Source of the DNA: Candidatus Aenigmatarchaeota archaeon
GTDB taxonomy: Archaea > Aenigmatarchaeota > Aenigmatarchaeia > GW2011-AR5
Assembly: GCA_018304565.1 (NCBI GenBank)
Contig: JAGVVX010000063.1
Span: forward strand, 1-6,497
Direction of reading: 5' to 3'
Length of the DNA: 6,497 nt
Within the stretch, counting starts at the first letter, position 1; every line of letters begins with the position of its first letter. Shown piece after piece: positions 1-4,602 of the stretch. A program made the position numbers and the translations under genes. The notes under the pieces were generated by a model. The model was not told the DNA's origin and made no database searches. It worked only from the letters and a program-made list of their open reading frames with translations.

Positions 1-90
1 GTAAACCAGAGAACTAAAGCAAAAACTGGAGAAGGAATTCAAAGCAGACGTGACCCTGGTTGACAGGGACCGTGGCATCTTTGACGTTAC

Positions 91-183
91 TTTCGTTTCG
101 CAACGCTACATCTTTTAAGGCGTAGATGGGCGGTATGCGAAACGAAAGCGGACGCACCACCCTTTAGGGTGGTGAGGCATCAC
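91..183 (+). mobile_element. 93-bp palindromic element, IS200/IS605-like non-autonomous (PATE/MITE type)
   Basis: The 93 bases sit exactly inside the Rdx coding sequence. Removing them restores GAC-GTT-ACT-GTT-GAC-GGA (FDVTVDG). There is no clear target duplication. The left part is a long imperfect palindrome: CTTTCGTTTCGCA (90-102) pairs with TGCGAAACGAAAG (136-148), with weaker pairing inside (CATCT 109-113 with AGATG 124-128). The right part is a perfect 8-bp hairpin, CACCACCC-TTTA-GGGTGGTG (155-174). The left edge follows TTAC (87-90) and the right edge ends in TCAC (180-183). IS608-type elements insert 3' of TTAC and end at a similar tetranucleotide, so a Y1-transposase (IS200/IS605) origin is inferred. 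The element has no ORF and would need a transposase in trans. Confidence 0.72.
155..174 (+). repeat. Right-end hairpin of the 93-bp element
   Basis: This is a perfect 8-bp stem, CACCACCC / GGGTGGTG, with a TTTA loop. It lies 9 bases inside the right edge of the inserted element. Subterminal hairpins of this size and position are what Y1 transposases recognise in IS200/IS605 ends. The hairpin at 4764-4783 has the same stem length and, on the minus strand, the same TTTA loop, but a different stem sequence. Confidence 0.7.
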
Positions 184-269
184 TGTTGACGGAAAGCTTG
201 TTTTCTCCAAGCACAAAGAAGGCAGATTCCCCGAATGGGATGAAATAAGATCAGCCCTGAAGAAGTAAT

Positions 270-1235
270 TTATCCTCGAGCTAGGTTATGCAACAATGCC
301 ATTCTGACATACAAACCATTCGCAGACTGGCGGAAGTATGCCGCCTTTGGATCTGAGTCGACTTCCGGATGAATTTCTTCATTTCTCGGGAGCGGATGCA
401 TGATTATTGAACCAGGCCTCATTCTTGCTACCCCGCTCCTGTCTAAAACATAGTAGCTTCCATCTTGTGCTGTGCTACCTCTTTCTTTTTGCAAACGTGT
501 AACATATAGCACATCCACTTCAGGCAAAACTTCTCCTAAATCTTCAGATTCCTCAAATTCAACTCTTCTTTCTTTCATGTAACTTCTTATATCGTCTTCC
601 AATCTCATAGATTCAGGCGCCACAAAAAAAAGCCTGTTTCCTTCGAGATGGCTAAGCAAATATGTTAGAGACCGGACCGTTCGACCCCTTTTCAGGTCTC
701 CAACAAAACCTACTCTCAAAGAATCCATTCTTCCTATTTCTTTCTGTACAGTGTAAATGTCAAGCAACGCTTGTGTCGGATGCTGATTAGAGCCATCGCC
801 AGCATTAATTACAGGTACAGTAGAAACAGTTGCAGCGCGCAAAGGAGCCCCATTTTCCCTGTGACGCATCACGATAACATCAGGTTCATAGCCACATATT
901 ACTCTTATTGTGTCTTCTAAACTCTCGCCCTTTACAGCCGAAGAAAATTCTGCAGCGTTTTCTGTGCTTACTACGCTTCCGCCCAGCTTTGTCATAGCCA
1001 TTTCAAACGAAAGTCTTGTACGCGTTGAAGGTTCATAGAACAAGCTTATCATAGATTTTCCATCTAGAACCCTAGCATATCCAGTTTTTCCTGCCTTTAT
1101 CTCCCTAGCAATCCTATCAGCAAGCCTGAAAACCTCTTCCAGCGGTCTTCTTTCTTTAAACTGACGGGTATCTATTATATGATTTTGACTTTCAGGAGAT
1201 GCTAAGAATTCTCTTGTAGCGGCTTCAATATCCAA
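270..1235 (-). CDS. pyrB: Aspartate carbamoyltransferase catalytic subunit
   Basis: The protein carbamoylates L-aspartate with carbamoyl phosphate, the committed step of pyrimidine synthesis in the cytoplasm. At 321 residues it is close to the usual length of about 305-310. The carbamoyl-phosphate motif STRTR is at residues 70-74, the mobile-loop lysine in AVKGES near 102, RH at 124-125, DGSNQHPTQ at 147-155, the aspartate-side VTRLQKER at 245-252 and HPLPR at 280-284. DGSNQHPTQ and the FRQSANGLYVRMALL tail separate it from ornithine carbamoyltransferase. The start is TTG with AGGGGA five bases upstream; no in-frame ATG lies before residue 62. This gives an N-terminal extension of about 17 residues before the conserved HIIDTRQF. 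No regulatory pyrI follows: downstream is the convergent broken Rdx gene. It lies 38 bases after the DUF192 gene on the same strand. Confidence 0.97.
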   Translation of the reverse strand: MDIEAATREFLASPESQNHIIDTRQFKERRPLEEVFRLADRIAREIKAGKTGYARVLDGKSMISLFYEPSTRTRLSFEMAMTKLGGSVVSTENAAEFSSAVKGESLEDTIRVICGYEPDVIVMRHRENGAPLRAATVSTVPVINAGDGSNQHPTQALLDIYTVQKEIGRMDSLRVGFVGDLKRGRTVRSLTYLLSHLEGNRLFFVAPESMRLEDDIRSYMKERRVEFEESEDLGEVLPEVDVLYVTRLQKERGSTAQDGSYYVLDRSGVARMRPGSIIMHPLPRNEEIHPEVDSDPKAAYFRQSANGLYVRMALLHNLARG

Positions 1236-1240
1236 TTAAA

Positions 1241-1272
1241 TCCCCTGACAATAAGATCTGAAATCTTTTAAG
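1241..1272 (-). promoter_or_regulatory. Ribosome binding site and possible TATA box for pyrB
   Basis: On the minus strand AGGGGA (1246-1241) lies five bases before the TTG start and supports that start. Further up, ACTTAAAAG (1271-1263) is a TATA-like tract about 30 bases before the start, so pyrB may have its own promoter in the 38-base gap as well as read-through from the DUF192 gene. The binding site is clear; the TATA call is weak. Confidence 0.45.
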
Positions 1273-1273
1273 T

Positions 1274-1723
1274 CTATTGAGGCCAGCCTATAGTTATTTT
1301 GCTCCCTGTTGCAATACCGTTCTTTTCTGCAACGCCTTTGTTGACTTCAAGAACGTATTTTGCAAGCCCGTCCGATTCATAATTTCTGCAAGGATCTTCA
1401 TAACACGGCTCCATCGTCCGGACATTCACAACCGTTAAGTTTGCTGAGACGAAGATGGCATCCAAAGGAATTTTTGTGTTCTTCATCCAGAAACTGCGCT
1501 CTGCTTCTTCGGGAAAAACAAACAGCATCCCGCTGTTTTCTGCAAGGCTTTCCCTGTACATCAGGCCTTTCTGCCATTCATCGGGAGAATCCGCGACTTT
1601 TGCAAAGATCGTCTTATTATTCAAAGTAACTGCAGCGCCGTTGCCAGTTATTATGATATTATTATCGTAAACACACCCAGTTGCAAAACTTACAGCCAGA
1701 AGCAGAAGAAGCGTTTTCAGCAT
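1274..1723 (-). CDS. DUF192 family lipoprotein
   Basis: The 149-residue protein starts with a short lysine-containing n-region and a leucine-rich stretch (3-11). A lipobox-like FATG-C17 follows, so it is probably exported and held at the membrane through Cys17. This is inferred, since archaeal lipobox processing is less well defined. The rest matches the DUF192 fold: GLMYRESL (53-60), SGMLFVFPEE (64-73), FWMKNTKIPLDAIFV (78-92), a conserved PCYEDPC segment with two cysteines (107 and 112), and YVLEVNKG (123-130). The biochemical function of DUF192 proteins is not known; they are small extracytoplasmic beta proteins in bacteria and archaea. The gene starts at ATG 1723 and stops at TAG 38 bases before pyrB. 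The upstream gap is shared with a divergent small gene. Confidence 0.9.
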   Translation of the reverse strand: MLKTLLLLLAVSFATGCVYDNNIIITGNGAAVTLNNKTIFAKVADSPDEWQKGLMYRESLAENSGMLFVFPEEAERSFWMKNTKIPLDAIFVSANLTVVNVRTMEPCYEDPCRNYESDGLAKYVLEVNKGVAEKNGIATGSKITIGWPQ

Positions 1724-1835
1724 GCTAGCTGTTAATTTTCTCCCTTTTTAACCTTTTCTGCACCTATTTTTCGGATACCACGGAGTAGCGTATGCTAGTT
1801 CTTAGGTATTAGAAACAAAAAGGGTGAAAAAAGAA
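1724..1835. promoter_or_regulatory. Divergent intergenic region with candidate TATA boxes
   Basis: This 112-base gap separates two divergently read genes. For the minus-strand DUF192 gene, GGTTAAAAAGG (1751-1741) is a TATA-like tract about 23 bases before the ATG, which would give a very short leader. For the plus-strand gene, CCTATTTTTC (about 1764-1773) is a possible TATA box, and GGGTGA (1822-1827) is a good ribosome binding site eight bases before ATG 1836. The TATA calls rest on base composition and spacing only. Confidence 0.35.
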
Positions 1836-2003
1836 ATGGTATTTAGAGGCGGCAACGGAGGCGGCAGAAGCTTTGCTCCACGTGAGATGCATAAGGCTAC
1901 ATGCTCTACATGCAAGCAAGAATGCGAAGTTCCGTTCATGCCGAAAGAAGGCAGACCTGTATTTTGCAGGGACTGTTTCCGAAACCAGAGAAGCTTTAAC
2001 TAG
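1836..2003 (+). CDS. CxxC-x17-CxxC zinc-binding small protein
   Basis: This 55-residue ORF is short but well supported. After a glycine-rich start (MVFRGGNGGGRSF) comes PREMHKATC, a form seen in a widespread small-protein family of DPANN archaea and candidate-phyla bacteria. Cysteines 23 and 26 (CSTC) and 44 and 47 (CRDC) are spaced exactly CxxC-x17-CxxC, as in the TIGR04272 family, and an extra Cys30 lies between. Four cysteines at this spacing would bind one zinc ion. The basic, glycine-rich N-terminus suggests nucleic-acid or ribosome contact, but that is a guess and the family's function is unknown. GGGTGA eight bases before the ATG supports the start, and a run of T residues about 45 bases after the stop supports transcription end. 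It reads away from the DUF192 gene and towards the HIT gene. Confidence 0.88.
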   Translation: MVFRGGNGGGRSFAPREMHKATCSTCKQECEVPFMPKEGRPVFCRDCFRNQRSFN

Positions 2004-2042
2004 GTTAGATTAGGAAAATTTCTTGCAGAGAGTGATTTTAGT

Positions 2043-2057
2043 TAATTTATTTTTTTC
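2043..2057 (+). terminator. T-rich archaeal-type terminator
   Basis: After the zinc-protein gene the plus strand reads TTAATTTATTTTTTTC, with seven T residues at 2050-2056 and no strong hairpin. A T-run of this length is typical of archaeal intrinsic termination. It falls just before the end of the convergent HIT gene. Confidence 0.5.
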
Positions 2058-2063
2058 TGTACA

Positions 2064-2507
2064 TCACATCAGGTCCATTTCCCAGTTTTTCTGGACCTTT
2101 CTTTCAGATTCGGCCAGTTTCTTCTGTATTTCTTCGAAGTCCTTGTCTTCCATCTTTATTTTCGGATATGAAATTATGACGGTGTCGTTGGCAAATCTGG
2201 GAATTATGTGGAAATGAATATGATTTACAATCTGGCCCGCATGTCTTCCGTTGTTCTGGATGACGTTAATGCCGTCAGCATTCAGGCTTTCCTTTATTTT
2301 CTTTGAAATGACTTTTGCCGCAACTATGACCCTGCCAAGCAGCTCATCATCCGCGTCAAATATGTTTTCCGCATGCTTCTTTGGCATAACAAGCGTGTGC
2401 CCGGGATTTGCGGGGTTTATGTCAAGAAACGCTACACTGTCCTTGTCTTCGTAGACCTTGCGCGAAGGTATTTCTCCCCTTATAATCTTGCAGAACAAGC
2501 AATCCAT
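2064..2507 (-). CDS. HIT family (Hint/HinT-like) nucleotide hydrolase
   Basis: HIT proteins hydrolyse nucleoside phosphoramidates or related adenylated compounds in the cytoplasm, usually as homodimers. The triad HIHFHII supplies the catalytic histidines (about residues 96, 98 and 100 from this start). The N-terminal DCLFCKIIRGEIPSRKVYED, and DINPANPGHTLVMPKKH further in, are typical of the Hint branch, with CxxC as in zinc-containing members. NVIQNNGRHAGQ precedes the triad. At 147 residues it is slightly longer than usual, with a charged C-terminal tail (KKLAESERKVQKNW). Two ATGs are adjacent (2510 and 2507). GAGGTGA ends one base before the first and four before the second, so the second is preferred. 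The start overlaps the stop of the upstream frameshifted gene (TGATG), which suggests translational coupling. Confidence 0.93.
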   Translation of the reverse strand: MDCLFCKIIRGEIPSRKVYEDKDSVAFLDINPANPGHTLVMPKKHAENIFDADDELLGRVIVAAKVISKKIKESLNADGINVIQNNGRHAGQIVNHIHFHIIPRFANDTVIISYPKIKMEDKDFEEIQKKLAESERKVQKNWEMDLM

Positions 2508-2796
2508 CATTTCACCTCGTAGACCGTAAGAACCGTCTCGCCGGGATATATTTCAATATCCCACGTAACATGCGCATGTTGATTGCCGGACATGTGGCGT
2601 ATTCCCCTGCCGGCAAGCTCAACTATCGTCCCGCCGTTGATTATCCTATTGTAATGGCACCGCCCTATCCTGATTACAATCTCCGAAGCGCCCGTCCTTC
2701 CACCACGTAACCCATTCTGTCAAGATCCCTTTTAAGCTCTATGGCTGTTTGACTTATCAGCCCGGCATCCCCGTCGCGAGCGGTCCTTGCTGCCAT
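2507..2796 (-). pseudogene. Hypothetical gene split by an apparent frameshift
   Basis: From ATG 2796 one frame reads MAARTARDGDAGLISQTAIE, continues KRDLDRMGYVV and stops at a TAA near 2674. The second frame, entered around 2698-2706, reads GGRTGASEIVIRIGRCHYNR, then IINGGTIVELAGRGIRHMSG, and ends in YPGETVLTVYEVK with TGA at 2509-2507, overlapping the HIT start. The two pieces together make one protein of about 95 residues. The shift is one base and lies near the repeat GTGGTGGAAGG, so it could be a real mutation, a sequencing error or programmed -1 slippage. The second half, rich in short beta-type segments and ending cleanly at the HIT start, looks like real coding sequence. I do not recognise the family. 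It lies 24 bases after the membrane-protein stop. Confidence 0.6.
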
Positions 2797-2820
2797 GATT
2801 TTCACTATGCAAAAACGGAT

Positions 2821-3111
2821 TTAAAACTGCAGCGGGAGCACGAAGAAGACGGAGAAAAAGGAAGCCGTAAAGGCAGCTGCCATAAGGCCCAGCCTCGCAA
2901 TCTTGCCATCAATCTTTCCGAGGAAATAAAACGCGAAAAGCGCCAGAGGTATCAGATTAAGGATCATAATAAGCCAGACAAAAGAATCCCCCAGAAGCCC
3001 GATTTCAGCCGCTTTGCCAACGAAAGGCAGGAAAGTAAACAGGAACAGGATGAAATAGACAGCAAGGACAATCAGCAGGCTCTTTGTATACCTCTCAAAG
3101 CCGATCTCCAT
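2821..3111 (-). CDS. Small three-helix membrane protein, function unknown
   Basis: The 96-residue protein has three hydrophobic segments, at about residues 10-31 (SLLIVLAVYFILFLFTFLPF), 43-65 (around FVWLIMILNLIPLALF) and 73-93 (LGLMAAAFTASFFSVFFV). Short charged links (GKAAE and GKIDGKIAR) join them. The basic second link and ERYTK start suggest one membrane orientation, but this is not certain. No signal peptide or catalytic motif is seen, and I cannot name a family. It starts at ATG 3111. A TATA-like tract, TAGTTTAATCTTTA (3151-3138), lies about 30 bases upstream and could serve this gene and the two downstream minus-strand genes. An overlapping plus-strand frame here is rich in charged residues without family features and is treated as a shadow. 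Confidence 0.75.
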   Translation of the reverse strand: MEIGFERYTKSLLIVLAVYFILFLFTFLPFVGKAAEIGLLGDSFVWLIMILNLIPLALFAFYFLGKIDGKIARLGLMAAAFTASFFSVFFVLPLQF

Positions 3112-3147
3112 GATTTCTCTTAGTCCAGCTATGGCTTAAAGATTAAA

Positions 3148-3399
3148 CTATTTGTAAATATTTCTTCTGTGGCCAACTTCGATCACTATGATTAGCAATT
3201 GGTTGTTTTTTACATCAAGAACTACCCTGTAATCTCCCGCACAAAGTTTAAAATAAGGGCTTCCGGCGATTCTTTTTATAAAATCATAAGGGCGGTTTCG
3301 TATTCTGTCTAATATGGCTGTTATACGGTCTTGTACCGGGTTTTCAAGTTTATCGAACTGTTTTTGAGACGCGGGAGAAAAGATTATGCTATACATCAT
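3148..3399 (-). CDS. RelE/ParE-family toxin (first module)
   Basis: RelE toxins cut mRNA on the ribosome and are neutralised by the partner encoded just upstream. From MMYSIIFSPA the protein is 83 residues, the usual size. It shows the family order: a helical hairpin (SQKQFDKLENPVQDRI), RIRNRPYDFIKRIAGSPYF, the central strand KLCAGDYRVVLDV, and C-terminal IVIEVGHRRNIYK, matching the GHR-x-x-Y/IYK ending of archaeal RelE. In most relatives KLCAGDYR reads RLRVGDYR, so an arginine is replaced by cysteine. The antitoxin TGA overlaps the ATGATG start, the tight coupling expected of a toxin-antitoxin pair. A longer frame back to 3456 exists, but its extra 19 residues lie inside the antitoxin gene and lack family similarity. 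Confidence 0.88.
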   Translation of the reverse strand: MMYSIIFSPASQKQFDKLENPVQDRITAILDRIRNRPYDFIKRIAGSPYFKLCAGDYRVVLDVKNNQLLIIVIEVGHRRNIYK

Positions 3400-3626
3400 A
3401 AACCTTTTTCCTTCTTTATCTGTTCGAGCGTCTTGTATTTGCCTTCTTTCAGCCATTTCTCATGGTTTTTTTCATATTCTTCAATATTCTTTTTTGTCTC
3501 TTCAGAAAATTCCATGTTGTCTTCCAGCAAGTCCCAGATTATATCTTCGTAACTTTCATTGTCGTAAAGTTTTCTCTTTTTCAGCTTCTCTTGGAGCTTT
3601 TCACTTATCTGTATTGTAGTTACCAT
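3396..3626 (-). CDS. Antitoxin, DUF7557/VapB-like (first module)
   Basis: This 76-residue protein pairs with the RelE toxin that overlaps its stop codon. The N-terminal TTIQISEKLQEKLKKRKLYD, followed by NESYEDIIWDLLED, has the beta strand and two helices of a ribbon-helix-helix-like DNA-binding domain common in archaeal antitoxins. The C-terminal half (FSEETKKNIEEYEKNHEKWL, then KEGKYKTLEQIKKEKG) is charged and helical and is the likely toxin-binding part. The same architecture occurs at 5684-5869 (TTTIPVSKEVRDLLKKTGRK, then DETYDDILRNLLKA), so the two modules are related. No ribosome binding site precedes ATG 3626, and a TATA-like tract about 29 bases upstream fits a leaderless message. Autoregulation through the upstream palindrome is inferred. 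Confidence 0.85.
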   Translation of the reverse strand: MVTTIQISEKLQEKLKKRKLYDNESYEDIIWDLLEDNMEFSEETKKNIEEYEKNHEKWLKEGKYKTLEQIKKEKGL

Positions 3627-3677
3627 AGCAGTCTATAGAATGCTATAGCACTTAAAACTTCTGTAACGTTTAAAACT
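3625..3677 (-). promoter_or_regulatory. Promoter and palindrome of the first toxin-antitoxin module
   Basis: On the minus strand AAGTTTTAAGTG (3660-3649) is a TATA-like box about 29 bases before ATG 3626, and a second AGTTTTAAAC lies at 3677-3668. Between TATA box and start are a perfect 10-base palindrome, TGCTATAGCA (3641-3650), a second CTATAG (3633-3638) and a second ATAGCA (3625-3630). These repeats are a plausible operator for the antitoxin, placed to block the transcription start. Confidence 0.5.
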
Positions 3678-3715
3678 GCGCGATATGGTACAAACGGGAC
3701 ATCATTCTTTTTCAA

Positions 3716-3724
3716 ACCTACGAT
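3716..3724 (+). repeat. Left copy of a 9-base direct repeat flanking the endonuclease ORF
   Basis: ACCTACGAT occurs here and again at 4560-4568, where it forms the leader strand of the tRNA splice motif. The copies lie 844 bases apart and bracket the endonuclease ORF with its promoter. A 9-base match between these two short flanks is unlikely but not impossible by chance. It could be a target duplication or homing scar. Confidence 0.4.
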
Positions 3725-3735
3725 CTAAAGGAATA

Positions 3736-3749
3736 TTCTAACATTAGAA
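3736..3749. repeat. Short palindrome upstream of the endonuclease gene
   Basis: TTCTAA-CA-TTAGAA is a perfect 6-bp inverted repeat with a two-base spacer. An 8-base palindrome, TGCATGCA, follows at 3772-3779. The 224-base gap 3627-3850 holds no coding sequence I can support; apart from these palindromes it carries the promoters of the flanking genes. Confidence 0.3.
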
Positions 3750-3804
3750 AAATTACAGCGGATGACCATCGTGCATGCAGCAAGCTGATAATAGCTTTTA
3801 ATTT

Positions 3805-3838
3805 GGGGCATTATATTAACCTTTATAAATAATGCTCC
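3805..3838 (+). promoter_or_regulatory. TATA box inside an inverted repeat, promoter of the endonuclease gene
   Basis: TTTATAAATA (3822-3831) is a near-perfect archaeal TATA box centred about 25 bases before ATG 3851, so transcription probably starts at or next to the start codon and the message is leaderless. The box runs into the right arm of a 10-bp inverted repeat, GGGGCATTAT (3805-3814) with ATAATGCTCC (3829-3838), broken only by one G-T. A protein bound to this repeat would cover the TATA box, so it may be an operator. Confidence 0.65.
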
Positions 3839-3850
3839 ACATAATCTAAA

Positions 3851-4552
3851 ATGCAATATTTTTTGGAAAATGATTTCAGAGATTCATACAAACTTCAGAA
3901 ATTTGCAGACAAAGCAATTGAAAAATTAAATTTGAAATTTCCCCTAGAGTTAAATTCTGATTTAGCCAAAATAGTATCTTTTCTCACTTTTGATGGGCAT
4001 TTGACACCCAACAACAAAATGTTTATTTTTACAGCCGGCACAACAGACAAACTAAACGATATTATCACAACAACAGAAAGACAGTTTGGAGTAAAAGGTA
4101 AAACCCGCAAAGTAGAAACAAATACATTCGGTACTTCATACGAATACAGAATTTGCTGTAAACCCATAGGCAAAATACTTGAAATGTTAGGCGTACCTAC
4201 CGGCAATAAAGTCCTCAAGAAATTCGATGTCCCTATCTGGATAATACAAAACAAAGAATTTTCATTTCACTATCTTAAAACAGCTTTTGAATGCGAAGGT
4301 AGCTTATGGAAAGAAAATAAAAGGGTTCAATTCGCCTTTAAAATACATAAGCATGAGAAGTTGATTAACGACGGCCAAAAATTTTTAGACACAATAAGGA
4401 AAATGCTTTTAAGCTATAAAATCGAAACAACTGAAGTGTGGATCGTTAAAGGTAATAAACGCAAAGATGGAAATATTACGGTTGGTATGCAATTTAGAAT
4501 TAAATCGAAAAGCATTGGTGATTTTTCAAGCCTTTTTGATTTTAGGAAATAG
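3851..4552 (+). CDS. LAGLIDADG homing-endonuclease-like protein
   Basis: The 233-residue protein has two LAGLIDADG-type helices, LAKIVSFLTFDGHL (38-51, acidic residue Asp48) and YLKTAFECEGSL (141-152, acidic residue Glu149). This is the two-motif form of single-chain homing endonucleases, which cut long DNA sites. GVPTGNKVLKKFDVPIWI (114-131) between them matches the link seen in archaeal LAGLIDADG_3 proteins. Both motifs keep their acidic residue, so cleavage activity is possible. The ORF is much richer in A and T than pyrB or the second RelE gene, which suggests recent acquisition. It is not inside either tRNA intron. Its stop (TAG 4550-4552) lies 18 bases before the mature tRNA-Trp 5' end, and one transcript may cover both. 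It could mobilise an intron of that tRNA gene, act as a splicing helper or be a remnant; none is shown. Confidence 0.82.
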   Translation: MQYFLENDFRDSYKLQKFADKAIEKLNLKFPLELNSDLAKIVSFLTFDGHLTPNNKMFIFTAGTTDKLNDIITTTERQFGVKGKTRKVETNTFGTSYEYRICCKPIGKILEMLGVPTGNKVLKKFDVPIWIIQNKEFSFHYLKTAFECEGSLWKENKRVQFAFKIHKHEKLINDGQKFLDTIRKMLLSYKIETTEVWIVKGNKRKDGNITVGMQFRIKSKSIGDFSSLFDFRK

Positions 4553-4561
4553 GGGTTGCAC

Positions 4562-4602
4562 CTACGATGTGGGACAAACTAAGAATTTGCGCAAAGTCGT
4601 AG
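4562..4602 (+). other. Bulge-helix-bulge with intron 1 (4574-4595), position 3/4
   Basis: Outer helix CTACGA (4562-4567) pairs with TCGTAG (4597-4602). The central 4-bp helix is TGTG (4568-4571) with CGCA (4590-4593), including one U-G. The two 3-base bulges are GGA (4572-4574) and AAG (4594-4596). Inner helix CAAA (4575-4578) pairs with TTTG (4586-4589) over a 7-base loop. Cutting after the second base of each bulge removes 22 bases and joins GGG to GTCG, which gives the exact acceptor strand. The outer helix uses the 5' leader, so splicing probably precedes RNase P trimming. Confidence 0.93.

Larger units (their letters stand above)
1..268 (+). pseudogene. Rdx (selenoprotein W-like) gene, disrupted and 5'-partial
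   Basis: Two protein-like pieces fit one Rdx family protein (thioredoxin-fold, SelW/SelT-like, presumed redox role). The first, at 8-91, reads RELKQKLEKEF...ADVTLVDRDRGIFDVT. The second, at 185-268, reads VDGKLVFSKHKEGRFPEWDE...ALKK and ends in TAA. Joined, they give the family's GIFDV-x-VDGKLVFSK-x-x-EGRFPE core. They are separated by a 93-base insertion that keeps the frame but brings stops at 116-118 (TAA) and 173-175 (TGA). A stop at 2-4 lies in the same frame. Frame 3 reads KP just before, so a one-base indel near 9-11 may be a second lesion. The family's N-terminal CxxC/U motif would lie before the window and cannot be checked. The gene is almost certainly non-functional here. It converges on pyrB, whose stop is 2 bases away. 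The family call is from memory of the conserved core. Confidence 0.75.

Noticed and set aside
1..4. TAA at 2-4 as the upstream limit of a separate small ORF starting in the window
   Set aside because: The protein similarity starts directly after it and no start codon with a binding site follows. An indel in a gene that begins before the window is more likely.
1360..1670. Two plus-strand ORFs opposite the DUF192 gene
   Set aside because: DUF192 motifs and signal sequence on the minus strand are convincing; the plus frames are antisense artefacts.
2749..3123. Plus-strand ORF of 124 residues opposite the membrane protein
   Set aside because: It is highly charged without motifs, and the opposite strand encodes a clear three-helix protein in operon order with its neighbours.
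3400..3456. N-terminal 19-residue extension of the first RelE
   Set aside because: It lies wholly within the antitoxin gene, shows no RelE similarity, and the ATGATG overlapping the antitoxin stop is the natural start.
3895..4254. Minus-strand ORF of 119 residues inside the endonuclease gene
   Set aside because: It is a shadow frame. The plus strand shows two LAGLIDADG motifs, while the minus frame has no family features or start signals.
4552..4599. tRNA 5' end at GGGGTTG (4552-4558) with an intron at 4559-4599
   Set aside because: The seven bases pair with the acceptor 3' strand, but no bulge-helix-bulge fits junctions at 4558/4600 or nearby. The 4571 start gives a better acceptor and a perfect splice motif.
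3716..4600. Endonuclease ORF as part of one large tRNA intron with the first exon upstream of 3851
   Set aside because: The short intron at 4574-4595 fully explains the acceptor strand, and the ORF has its own TATA box and ends before the tRNA leader helix.
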